Positions 25,130-33,597 of a stretch of DNA of 64,000 nucleotides are shown piece after piece. A program made the translations under genes and the position numbers. Source of the stretch: Silvimonas soli (GTDB lineage Bacteria; Pseudomonadota; Gammaproteobacteria; Burkholderiales; Chitinibacteraceae); the NCBI RefSeq assembly GCF_030035605.1, contig NZ_CP106736.1, forward strand, positions 868,001-932,000, given 5' to 3'. The notes beneath the pieces were generated by a model. It had not been told where the DNA came from. It made no database searches and was given only the letters and a program-made list of their open reading frames with translations. The stretch's first letter is position 1; each line of letters begins with the position of its first letter.

Positions 25130-26668
25130 ATGGTCGTCAAAAAATTCTACGGCGCCACCACCCGAGATGCGCTTCGGCAAGTTCGGGACGAACTTGGCCC
25201 CGACGCTCTGATTTTGTCCAACCGCCAGGTTTCCGGTGGCGGGGTCGAGATCATGGCTGTTGCCGACTCGGACGTCGCTACCCTTACTGGTGTAAAAACC
25301 GGCGGTGCATCACGCACGCCGTCCCGGGCTAATGGCGCACGCCTGCTGCGTTCCATTCACGACGATACCCCTGCAACACCGACCGGTCGGGCGCTGGAAC
25401 GCTCTTATGCCATCCCCGACGAAGAACACGAAGACAGCGAACCTTCGCTGGCTGATCTGGCTCCCACGCCACAAAGCAACGCCCCGCTTCCGACACCGGT
25501 GCCGACCCCTGCTGCGCCAACCACTTACGCCAGCCTGCTGGACGAACCACTGCCCCGGCAGACCGCGCCAGTGCAACCCGCGCCCGCAGTAACGCCGTCG
25601 CTTGGTTTGAAGTCGACACCGCCGCGCCGCGAAGAACCACTGCGCACTGCGACCAATTTCCGTTACGAAGACGCCAACGCCAGCCAGCCATCGCCGCCGA
25701 ATAAAGAGGCCATGGAAGACATCGCGCGCGAAATCCGCTTGTTGCGCGGGCTGATGGAAAGCCAGATCGCTGGCATGGCCTGGGGCGAGTTGTCGCGCCA
25801 TGCGCCAGAAAAACTCGAAGTATTACGTCAGTTGCTGGCCGGCGGTTTCTCGCCTGCCTTGAGCCGCCAGCTGATCGAAAAAATGCCGGATATCGGCATC
25901 GAACAAGGCTTGCGCTGGATTAAAGCCGCGCTGGTGCACAACCTGCCAGCCAGCTCCGATGATTTGATCGAACGCGGCGGCACATTTGCCCTGATCGGGC
26001 CGACTGGCGTGGGCAAGACCACCACTGTCGCCAAACTGGCCGCTCGCTGCGCGCTGCTGCATGGGCCGGACTCGGTTGCGCTGCTGACCACCGATAGCTA
26101 CCGGATCGGCGCGCAAGATCAACTGCGCATTTATGGCCGCATCATTGGCATCCCGGTGCATGACGTCAAAGACCAGACCGATCTGGAACTGACACTGGCC
26201 GATTTGTCTGACCGCCATCTGGTGTTGATCGATACCGTGGGTATGGGTCAGCGGGACCAGCGCATTGGCGAACAATTGGCGCTGTTCGGCCAGGATCGGG
26301 TTTCGACCATCCTGCTGTTGGCGGCCAACGCGGCGCCAGCCACGCTGGATGACGTTGCCCGCCGCTACAAAAATCCAACATTGGCAGGCTGCATTCTGAC
26401 CAAGCTGGACGAAACCATGAGCCAGGGCGGTTGTCTGGATGTGGCCATTCGCCACCGGCTGCAATTGCAGTTCGTCACCAATGGGCAGCGCGTGCCGGAA
26501 GACCTGCACCGCGCCAATGTTGAATACCTGATTGACCGCTCGTTCCGCGGCGCGGCCGACAACCCGGTATTCCAGCTGCGGCAGGACGAATACCCGCTGT
26601 ATATGAGCTCGCAAACCGGGGCAACTGAAGTTCCGCTCGATCTGAATGTGAGAAACCGCCGTGGCTAA
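25130..26668 (+). CDS. flhF: Flagellar placement GTPase FlhF
   Basis: FlhF is the SRP-type GTPase that sets position and number of polar flagella. The 512-residue protein starts MVVKKFYGATTRDALRQVRD, the typical N-terminus, then has a proline-rich disordered region (about residues 60-190), and the NG domain with GPTGVGKTTTVAKLAAR, TTDSYRIGAQDQLRIYG, LIDTVGMGQRD and TKLDETMSQGG. The flhG gene overlaps its 3' end by eight bases. Its usual upstream partner flhA is absent here; waaF precedes it by 150 bp. It implies a motile, polarly flagellated cell. Confidence 0.95.
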   Translation: MVVKKFYGATTRDALRQVRDELGPDALILSNRQVSGGGVEIMAVADSDVATLTGVKTGGASRTPSRANGARLLRSIHDDTPATPTGRALERSYAIPDEEHEDSEPSLADLAPTPQSNAPLPTPVPTPAAPTTYASLLDEPLPRQTAPVQPAPAVTPSLGLKSTPPRREEPLRTATNFRYEDANASQPSPPNKEAMEDIAREIRLLRGLMESQIAGMAWGELSRHAPEKLEVLRQLLAGGFSPALSRQLIEKMPDIGIEQGLRWIKAALVHNLPASSDDLIERGGTFALIGPTGVGKTTTVAKLAARCALLHGPDSVALLTTDSYRIGAQDQLRIYGRIIGIPVHDVKDQTDLELTLADLSDRHLVLIDTVGMGQRDQRIGEQLALFGQDRVSTILLLAANAAPATLDDVARRYKNPTLAGCILTKLDETMSQGGCLDVAIRHRLQLQFVTNGQRVPEDLHRANVEYLIDRSFRGAADNPVFQLRQDEYPLYMSSQTGATEVPLDLNVRNRRG

Positions 26669-27551
26669 TGGCTGGCTGGATCAAGCGGCCGGCTTGCGGG
26701 CTTTGCTTAGCCCGACACCGTGTCGCAGCATCAGCCTCAATGGCGGCCGCGGTGGCAGTGGTGCCACCACCTTGGCGATCAACCTCGCCGCCGCTCTAGC
26801 CGAACGGCAACGTGAAGTGTTGCTGCTAGATGAGTTTGAAGGGCTGTCCAACTCTTTGCATCGCTTGCGACTGGCGCAGGCTTATCACTTTGAATCCGTT
26901 CTGCGTCGCGAAATCTCGCTGGCCGACGCGGTGGTGCAAACCGATGCCGGTTTCGCCATCCTGCCGGTCTCTGCCCGCGCCACCATGCTGGCGGGCTTGA
27001 ACGAGCGCGAACTCTCCTGGCTGGCGCAAGAGTTTGAAACGCTCACGGCAGAAGTCGACTTCCTGCTGCTCGATACCCGCCCGACCACCCTGTCTGGTGT
27101 TCCAAATCTGTCTTTGGCCGCTGACGACGTGCTGATCATCGTCTCGCAAAACGCCGAGTCGATCACCGACGCGTACGCCACGATCAAGGTGCTGTACACC
27201 GAATACGCCCGGCGCGAATTCCGCATTCTGGTCAACCGTGTTGCCAGCCTGGAAGACGCCAGCCTGCTGTTCGACCGCATTCGCAGCGTTGCCACGCAAT
27301 ATCTGGGTGCGGAAATTCGTCTGCGCCTGATTGGTTATGTGCCGGAAGATGACAAACTCAAACGCGCCATGCGCCTGGGCCGCACGGTGATCGAGGCTTT
27401 TCCTGAAGCGGAAGCCAGCCATGCTTTCCGGCAACTAGCCGATGCCATGCTGCGCTGGAAGCGCCCGAATCAGTCGCAAGAAACGCCGGGACACTTTGTT
27501 TACCGGCTCGTGGAATCCAGCCGGATTCTCACCGACCGCTTGCAGAACTGA
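26661..27551 (+). CDS. flhG: FlhG/FleN-type MinD-like protein with degenerate P-loop
   Basis: FlhG is the MinD-type partner that restrains FlhF and limits flagellar number. The frame starts with GTG at 26661, overlapping flhF by eight bases. The 296-residue sequence has the MinD layout, but the deviant Walker A reads NGGRGGSGATT, with R and A where active MinD proteins have the two lysines (KGGVGKTT). The switch-I aspartate region reads LLLDEFEGLSNSLHRL. Walker B survives as FLLLDTRP. ATP hydrolysis may be weak or lost. Assignment rests on position and overall similarity; a CpaE-like ATPase is the alternative. Confidence 0.85.
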   Translation: MANGWLDQAAGLRALLSPTPCRSISLNGGRGGSGATTLAINLAAALAERQREVLLLDEFEGLSNSLHRLRLAQAYHFESVLRREISLADAVVQTDAGFAILPVSARATMLAGLNERELSWLAQEFETLTAEVDFLLLDTRPTTLSGVPNLSLAADDVLIIVSQNAESITDAYATIKVLYTEYARREFRILVNRVASLEDASLLFDRIRSVATQYLGAEIRLRLIGYVPEDDKLKRAMRLGRTVIEAFPEAEASHAFRQLADAMLRWKRPNQSQETPGHFVYRLVESSRILTDRLQN

Positions 27552-27571
27552 CCCAGGTTTTCGCCGCACTC

Positions 27572-28681
27572 ATGCCAGATACCTCGCCGCCGACGCTGTC
27601 CACGCTTGCTGAACTGCGCCACGATGATCGTGGCGAGTTTCTCTATCTGGCCGGTCGGCTGGACTCCAATGGCAGTGCCGCGGTCTGGCCCGCCACCCGT
27701 ACCTTTGCTCGCAAAGACTTGCGGATCAACGCCGCTGCAGTGGATTACTGCGATGGCGCCGGTCTGGCTCTGTTGTATGAGCTAATCCAGAGCGGCGGCG
27801 TGGTTGAAGGTTTGCCGCAACGCTATACCGCGCTACTCAATGAGCTCGATCCCCAGACACCACTCAAGGTGGAAGCTCCGGCAACGCGACCCGGCTTTCT
27901 GATTCGCCTGGGTAGCAAAGCCGCCGATGTCTGGCGCGGTGTTTACGATCTGCTCGCCTTTACCGGCGAACTGACTGAAGCGTGGCTGGTATTGCTACGT
28001 CGCCCGAGTATTTTGCGCTGGGGCGACATGATCGAGCAGTGCGTCAAAGCTGGCGTCAACGCTTTGCCCATCGTGTTGTTGGTGGCGTTTTTGTTGGGTG
28101 TCATTCTGGCCTTCCAGTCTGCTGTGCCCATGCGCCAGTTTGGCGCGGAATTATTCGTCGCCAATCTGGTCGGTCTGGCTTTGGTACGCGAACTGGCGCC
28201 TCTGATGACTGCCGTTCTGCTGGCTGGGCGCACTGGCGCTGCCTTTGCGGCAGAACTGGGCACCATGAAAGTGAATGAAGAAATCAATGCGCTGGTCACG
28301 CTGGGACTGGAACCCGTGCGTTTTCTGGTGCTGCCACGCATTCTGGCCGTTACGCTGATGGCGCCGTTGCTCACGGTGCTGGCCGAGGTCGTTGGTATTT
28401 TCGGTGCCGGGCTGGTGTTGTTGAGCTTCAATATCCCGCTCACTACCTCCGCCGCCCAAGTCATGGATTCGGTCGGGTTTTCCGATTACATCGGCGGTTT
28501 GGCCAAGGCCACCGTCTACGGTTTTGGTATTGCGGTGATCGGCTGTCGGCGTGGCTTGAACACGGGTGCCGGAGCCAGCGCGGTTGGCGCCAGCACCACG
28601 CAGGCGGTGGTTAGCGCGATTGTCATGCTGGTGGTGTCCGATGGCTTGTTTGCTGTCGCCTTCTACTACCTGGGGTGGTAG
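27572..28681 (+). CDS. MCE lipid-transport permease with N-terminal STAS-like domain (MlaE family)
   Basis: This 369-residue protein is the inner-membrane channel of an MCE-type lipid ABC transporter. Residues 1 to about 100 form a STAS-like domain (strand-helix pattern around NAAAVDYCDGAGLALLYELI) fused to the MlaE permease, whose hallmarks are AFQSAVPMRQFGAELFVANL, LVRELAPLMTAVLLAGRTGA and AAELGTMKVNEEINAL. In E. coli the STAS role is played by the separate MlaB. The ATPase gene follows immediately (stop TAG then ATG). It belongs to a four-gene unit ending in a PqiC-like lipoprotein. Confidence 0.92.
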   Translation: MPDTSPPTLSTLAELRHDDRGEFLYLAGRLDSNGSAAVWPATRTFARKDLRINAAAVDYCDGAGLALLYELIQSGGVVEGLPQRYTALLNELDPQTPLKVEAPATRPGFLIRLGSKAADVWRGVYDLLAFTGELTEAWLVLLRRPSILRWGDMIEQCVKAGVNALPIVLLVAFLLGVILAFQSAVPMRQFGAELFVANLVGLALVRELAPLMTAVLLAGRTGAAFAAELGTMKVNEEINALVTLGLEPVRFLVLPRILAVTLMAPLLTVLAEVVGIFGAGLVLLSFNIPLTTSAAQVMDSVGFSDYIGGLAKATVYGFGIAVIGCRRGLNTGAGASAVGASTTQAVVSAIVMLVVSDGLFAVAFYYLGW

Positions 28682-29425
28682 ATGGACATCATCAAGGTTG
28701 AGAACCTCACCTGCGCCTATGGCCGCAATATCGTACTCAAGGACGTCAACCTGACTGTACAGGAAGGTGAAATCCTGACCATTCTGGGCGGCTCCGGGTG
28801 TGGCAAATCCACGCTTCTTAAACACATGATCGGGCTGGAAACACCGCGCCGCGGGCACGTGCTGATCAAGGGCGAAAACCTCACCCTGGCCGATGGCGAT
28901 GAGCGGCGGCGCATTCTGTCGCAGTTTGGCGTGGCGTATCAATCGGGCGCCTTGTTTGGCTCCATGACGGTGCTTGAAAACGTCATGTTGCCACTGGAGT
29001 CCTACACCCGGCTGGACGCCGCCGCGCGTGATCTGGTGGCGCGTCTCAAGCTACGTCAGGTGGGGCTCGAACAATTTGCCGACTACCTGCCCTCGGCGCT
29101 TTCCGGCGGCATGCAAAAACGCGCAGCCATTGCCCGGGCACTGGCGCTGGACCCGGCCATTCTGTTTCTGGATGAACCATCCGCCGGGCTGGACCCGATC
29201 ACCTCTGCCGAGCTGGACGCCCTGATCAAACGACTTGCGCAGGTGCTGGGGCTAACCTTTGTGGTGGTCACACACGAACTCGCCAGCATCTTTGCGATTG
29301 CCGATCGGGCCATCATGCTGGATAAACAGAACAAGGGCATCATTGCCGAAGGCACGCCCACCGATTTACGCGACCATCATCCGGACCCACGCGTAACCCG
29401 GTTCTTTAGACGCGGAGCAACATGA
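28682..29425 (+). CDS. MCE lipid-transport ATP-binding protein (MlaF family)
   Basis: The 247-residue ATPase has Walker A GGSGCGKSTLLKHMIGL, a Q-loop at SQFGVAYQSGALFGSMTV, the signature SALSGGMQKRAAIARAL, Walker B AILFLDEPSAGLDPIT and switch histidine in VVTHEL. The SGALFGSMTVLENV stretch and SGGMQKR signature are characteristic of MlaF-type rather than generic ABC ATPases. It starts directly after the permease stop and its stop overlaps the MCE protein start by four bases. It powers phospholipid movement between the inner membrane and the periplasmic MCE ring; direction is not given by sequence. Confidence 0.94.
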   Translation: MDIIKVENLTCAYGRNIVLKDVNLTVQEGEILTILGGSGCGKSTLLKHMIGLETPRRGHVLIKGENLTLADGDERRRILSQFGVAYQSGALFGSMTVLENVMLPLESYTRLDAAARDLVARLKLRQVGLEQFADYLPSALSGGMQKRAAIARALALDPAILFLDEPSAGLDPITSAELDALIKRLAQVLGLTFVVVTHELASIFAIADRAIMLDKQNKGIIAEGTPTDLRDHHPDPRVTRFFRRGAT

Positions 29426-30471
29426 CGCATAGCAAGCATTACTTTCGGCTGGGATTATTTGTGGTGATCGCCGTGATCACCGCAGCGCTGCTGTTCATCG
29501 CGTTTGGTGCGGGCCGCTGGCTGGGCAAAAGCGTCACCATGGAAACGTATTTCGATGAATCGGTCCAAGGTCTGGATGTCGGTTCCAAGGTGCGCTATCG
29601 CGGCGTAACCGTGGGCGAAGTCAGCAAAATTTCATTTACCTACACCAAATATCAGCTGGATTCCCCGCCGTCCGAGCGGCTGCAATATGTGCTGGTCGAA
29701 ACGCGTTTGCGCCCCGAACTGTTTGGCGGCAAAACCATGCAATTGCCCAGCCAGGAGACGCTGCAGCGCGAGATAGACCGCGGTTTGCGGGTGCGGATTA
29801 CACCGCAGGGGCTGACTGGCACCAGTTATCTGGAAATCGACTACTTCAACCCGTACAGCAACCGGCCGCTCGCGATTTCCTGGGCGCCGCTCGATTTGTA
29901 TATCCCGTCTGCCCATAGTGCCGTTTCGCAGTTGATGAGTGCCACCCAAGACATCATCACCCGCATGCAAAAGCTGGATGTAGAAACCACCGTGACCCGC
30001 TTGAATCACCTGCTGGCCACCACCGACGACAAATTGGGGCAGATTCCCATGGCCAGCATCGCCAAATCGCTCGATAGCGTTGCCGGCAAGCTGGACAAAC
30101 TCCCACTGGACCAATTGGTGAGCGATGCGCGGGCGATGCTCAACGAGGTGCATGCCACCAGTGCGCAGCTGCATGCCATGCTGGACGCGCCAGGCATGGC
30201 CAGTGCGCCGACCAATCTGGCTGTCAGCAGCGCAAAACTGCGTGAGTTGCTGGAAAGCCCGCAACTAAGTGACTCGCTCAAACATCTGGATCAAACCATG
30301 TCGCGGCTGGATGAGCTTACCGCCGGGCACGAAGGCGAACTGGGAGAAACCTTGATGAACCTGCACTCGGCCAGCGATGATTTGCGCCGCCTGACTGATC
30401 GCGCCAACAGCAATCCAGGCAGTCTGCTGTTTGGCAGCACGCCTACCCCTTACCCGTTGCCCGCCCAATGA
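29422..30471 (+). CDS. MCE-domain protein (MlaD family)
   Basis: A 349-residue inner-membrane-anchored protein: one N-terminal helix (YFRLGLFVVIAVITAALLFI), an MCE domain from about residue 38 to 145 (ETYFDESVQGLDVGSKVRYR, then GVTVGEV) and a long helical tail with ATQDIITRMQKLD and repeated leucine-rich heptads. The MCE domain carries an insertion (TKYQLDSPPSERLQYVLVE). The tail is longer than in E. coli MlaD (183 aa) and is more like single-MCE proteins that form a needle toward the outer membrane. Coupled to neighbours by ATGA overlaps on both sides. Confidence 0.92.
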   Translation: MTHSKHYFRLGLFVVIAVITAALLFIAFGAGRWLGKSVTMETYFDESVQGLDVGSKVRYRGVTVGEVSKISFTYTKYQLDSPPSERLQYVLVETRLRPELFGGKTMQLPSQETLQREIDRGLRVRITPQGLTGTSYLEIDYFNPYSNRPLAISWAPLDLYIPSAHSAVSQLMSATQDIITRMQKLDVETTVTRLNHLLATTDDKLGQIPMASIAKSLDSVAGKLDKLPLDQLVSDARAMLNEVHATSAQLHAMLDAPGMASAPTNLAVSSAKLRELLESPQLSDSLKHLDQTMSRLDELTAGHEGELGETLMNLHSASDDLRRLTDRANSNPGSLLFGSTPTPYPLPAQ

Positions 30472-31091
30472 CCCGCGCCCCCCTCCGCCTCGCCGCCCCG
30501 CTACTCGCCGCCGTTGTGCTGCTGGCCGCTTGCTCCAGCACGCCACCGCAAGAATCCCGCTATCAGCTCGATACGCCGTACCCGGCAGCCGCCGCACCCA
30601 GCGCGCCGCGCTTTAACGACACGCTCAAGGTCATGTTGCCCAATGCGCCTGGCGAGCTAGGCGGCAGCCGCTTCATTTACCGCGAAACCGACCAGCGTTA
30701 TACGCGTGACCCGTATCGCGGTTACACCTCACCGTTGCCGTTTTTGCTGGCCGACCGGATTACCGACTGGATAGGCCGCTCTGGTTTATTCAGCCATGTC
30801 ATTCCATCGCGTTCACCGTGGCCGTCGCGCTATGTTCTGGAAAGCGACGTCGATGCGCTGTACGTCGATCTGCGCCCAGGTCAGCCGCGCACTGCACACG
30901 TCCAGTTGGGCTTTCGGGTCCGCGATACCACGGACAACCGTTTTGTGTACGACGGGCAGATCTCGGCGAGCGCTCCGCTAGCCGAACCGGTTAGCGGAGA
31001 CAGCATCGCCACTGCGCAAGCGCAGGCGCTCACACAAGCCTTGAGCCAACTCGAAACCGCACTACGCAGTGCTCCGGTTTCCGCGCAATAA
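30468..31091 (+). CDS. ABC-type transport auxiliary lipoprotein (PqiC-like)
   Basis: A 207-residue outer-membrane-type lipoprotein: signal LRLAAPLLAAVVLLAACSST with lipobox LAAC, then a domain with FNDTLKVMLPNAPGELGGSR, FIYRETDQRYTRDPYRGYTS and PLPFLLADRITDWIGRSGLF, matching the ABC_trans_aux/PqiC family that partners MCE proteins at the outer membrane. It is the fourth gene of the MCE unit, overlapping the MCE gene by four bases. The combination of permease, ATPase, MCE protein and PqiC-like lipoprotein identifies a transport line distinct from the classic mlaFEDCB set. Confidence 0.88.
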   Translation: MTRAPLRLAAPLLAAVVLLAACSSTPPQESRYQLDTPYPAAAAPSAPRFNDTLKVMLPNAPGELGGSRFIYRETDQRYTRDPYRGYTSPLPFLLADRITDWIGRSGLFSHVIPSRSPWPSRYVLESDVDALYVDLRPGQPRTAHVQLGFRVRDTTDNRFVYDGQISASAPLAEPVSGDSIATAQAQALTQALSQLETALRSAPVSAQ

Positions 31092-31332
31092 ACGAACCAA
31101 TGAACGCTCTCGCCGTCGTATTGGCGGCGAGACGCGCCAACCGGCAAGGTTGGCAGGTATGGCCAGAACATGCCGTTTCAACCGCTCGCGAGTATGCGCC
31201 GCCATTGTCCAGTCATCATTGCCGCACATGCTTCACGTACTTTTCTTAAAATAAGCTTGGGTTTTGTTGAATCCCGACAGCAAGCATGGCCCGGATTCAG
31301 GCAAAATCAGCCTTAAGCATTTCGAGAAAGAT

Positions 31333-33531
31333 ATGGTTGCCGTCACCCGCCCCTTAGCCCAATCCATTGCCGAAGCCGCCGATCCGGCGCGTTGGCTGCA
31401 CGCCCTGTCTGGCCGCTATCCGCCCGAGCAGATGCGCCGTCTGCAACAAGCGCTGGAATGGTCCGCCACGCTGTACCAGGGCAAGACTCATCCCGACACA
31501 GGCGAGCCGGTGTACCCGCACGCCGTCGCTTCGGCGTCGATTGTGGCCGACCTGAATCTGGATGCCGACGCCGTCATCGCCACGCTGCTGTTCGGCGCGC
31601 CCGACAGCCTGGCAGATGCCCCGGTCGCCATCGAAACGCATTTCGGCAAAGCCGTCGCCACGCTGGTTGAAGGCGTCTGGCGCGTACGCAAGATTCATAC
31701 CCTGACCCAAGGCCGCGCGCGCGGTGCCGACAACGCCGAGCAGATTGAAGCCTTGCGCAAGATGCTGCTGGCGATGGTCGAAGACATGCGCGTGGTGCTG
31801 ATCAATCTGGCGTGGCGCACGCAAACCATGCACACGCTGGCTAAAGTGCCGGATGAAGAGCGTCGCCGCATCGCCCGTGAAACGCTGGATATCTACGCCC
31901 CGCTGGCTAATCGGCTGGGCGTCTGGCAGATCAAGTGGGAGCTGGAAGACCTCGGCTTTCGCTATATGGAGCCAGAGACTTACAAGAAGATCGCCAAGCT
32001 GCTGGACGAACGCCGGGTTGATCGCGAGAACTTCATCAATGACGTGCTTTCCACGCTGCGCCGCGAGCTGACCGCCGCCGGAATCAAACACGTTGATCTG
32101 ATGGGCCGCCCCAAACATATCTTCAGCATCTGGAAAAAGATGCAGAAGAAAAAGCTCGATTTCTCCGAGCTGTATGACATCCGCGCGGTGCGGGTGCTGG
32201 TGGATGACGTCAAGGATTGCTACACCGTGCTGGGGATCATCCACAATTTGTGGCAACCGATTCCGGGCGAGTTTGACGATTACATCGCCAACCCCAAGGG
32301 CAATTTCTATCGCAGCCTGCACACGGCGGTGATTGGCCCGCAAGACAAAGCCGTCGAGGTGCAGATTCGTACCTTCGACATGCACGAGCACGCCGAATTT
32401 GGTGTGGCCGCCCATTGGCGCTACAAGGAAGGCGGCAAAGGCGATAGCAAATACGAAGAGAAAATCGCCTGGTTGCGGCAATTGCTGGACTGGCGCGAAG
32501 ACATGGCGCAAGAAGCGCATCTGGCCGATGCCTTCAAAGCCGAGCTCTTTGACGACACCATTTATGTGCTGACGCCAGCGGGCCGCGTGATCTCGTTGCC
32601 CAAGGGCGCAACGCCGGTCGACTTCGCCTATCACTTGCACAGTGATCTGGGACATCGCTGTCGCGGCGCCAAGGTCAACGGCCATATCGTGCCGCTCAAC
32701 ACACCGCTGGAAAACGGTCAGCGTGTAGAGATCCTTGCCGCCAAAGAAGGCGGCCCGAGTCTGGATTGGCTGCATCAGGGTTATGTAAAAAGCCATCGCG
32801 CCGCGCAGAAGATTCGCTACTGGATACGCCAGCAGAATCTGGATGTGGTGGTAGCAGCCGGTAAAGCGTTGTACGACAAAGAAGCCTCGCGTTGTGGGGC
32901 CACCCAAGCCAATCAGGAAGACGTCGCCCACCGATTGGGCGTAAAAACCGTCAACGACCTGTACATTGCGTTGGGGCATGACGATGTGTCGCTGCGCCAG
33001 TTGGCGGATGCCTTCAACACCAGCCCACCGCCGGTAGAAGAAACCGTCAATCCGGAAGACGTCGTGCGCCGTGCGCGCGCCGACCAACACGGCGAAGGCA
33101 TTCTGATCGAGGGCATCGACCAGTTAATGACCTTGCTGGCCAAGTGCTGCAAACCGGTGCCGCCGGATCAAGTCATCGGCTTTGTCACCAAAGGGCGTGG
33201 TATTTCGATTCACCGTACCGATTGCCCGACGCTGAAACGCCTGGCTGCGGCATCGCCCGAACGACTGATTCGTGCGGATTGGGGCAAGCAAAAAGGCAAC
33301 GTCTTTGCCACCGACATTCTGGTGGAAGCGCATGATCGCCCCAGCTTGCTGCGTGATCTGTCTGACGTGATGTCGCGCGAGAAGATCAACGTTACCGGTG
33401 TGAACACGCTTTCGAAGAACACACTGGCACGCATGCGCTTTACCGTGGAAATTCGCGGAGCGGATGACCTACCGCGTATTTTCTCGCGGCTGGCCGACGT
33501 GGCTGGGGTGTTGAAAGTAGAACGCGTCTGA
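31333..33531 (+). CDS. relA: (p)ppGpp synthetase RelA (hydrolase site inactive)
   Basis: RelA makes (p)ppGpp on stalled ribosomes. I place the start at ATG 31333, which gives MVAVTRPLAQ, matching the MVAV start of E. coli RelA; a TTG at 31264 is less likely. The 732-residue protein has a degenerate HD hydrolase domain (HAVASASIVADLNLDADAVI, then LLFGAPDS where active enzymes have LLHD), a synthetase domain with GRPKHIFSIWKKMQKKK and EFDDYIANPKGNFYRSLHT (EXDD type), a TGS domain and a C-terminal ACT domain. Both features mark a synthesis-only RelA, so a SpoT should exist elsewhere in the genome. Confidence 0.95.
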   Translation: MVAVTRPLAQSIAEAADPARWLHALSGRYPPEQMRRLQQALEWSATLYQGKTHPDTGEPVYPHAVASASIVADLNLDADAVIATLLFGAPDSLADAPVAIETHFGKAVATLVEGVWRVRKIHTLTQGRARGADNAEQIEALRKMLLAMVEDMRVVLINLAWRTQTMHTLAKVPDEERRRIARETLDIYAPLANRLGVWQIKWELEDLGFRYMEPETYKKIAKLLDERRVDRENFINDVLSTLRRELTAAGIKHVDLMGRPKHIFSIWKKMQKKKLDFSELYDIRAVRVLVDDVKDCYTVLGIIHNLWQPIPGEFDDYIANPKGNFYRSLHTAVIGPQDKAVEVQIRTFDMHEHAEFGVAAHWRYKEGGKGDSKYEEKIAWLRQLLDWREDMAQEAHLADAFKAELFDDTIYVLTPAGRVISLPKGATPVDFAYHLHSDLGHRCRGAKVNGHIVPLNTPLENGQRVEILAAKEGGPSLDWLHQGYVKSHRAAQKIRYWIRQQNLDVVVAAGKALYDKEASRCGATQANQEDVAHRLGVKTVNDLYIALGHDDVSLRQLADAFNTSPPPVEETVNPEDVVRRARADQHGEGILIEGIDQLMTLLAKCCKPVPPDQVIGFVTKGRGISIHRTDCPTLKRLAAASPERLIRADWGKQKGNVFATDILVEAHDRPSLLRDLSDVMSREKINVTGVNTLSKNTLARMRFTVEIRGADDLPRIFSRLADVAGVLKVERV

Positions 33532-33597
33532 ACGGACTCGACACCTGGATTATCTCCGAGGCGGCGTGTCCGCCATCGCCTTTGATGTTGTTCGGGG

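Noticed and set aside
31354..33090. A 578-codon minus-strand open frame
   Set aside because: Antisense to relA; composition rich in His, Gln and Arg typical of shadow frames.
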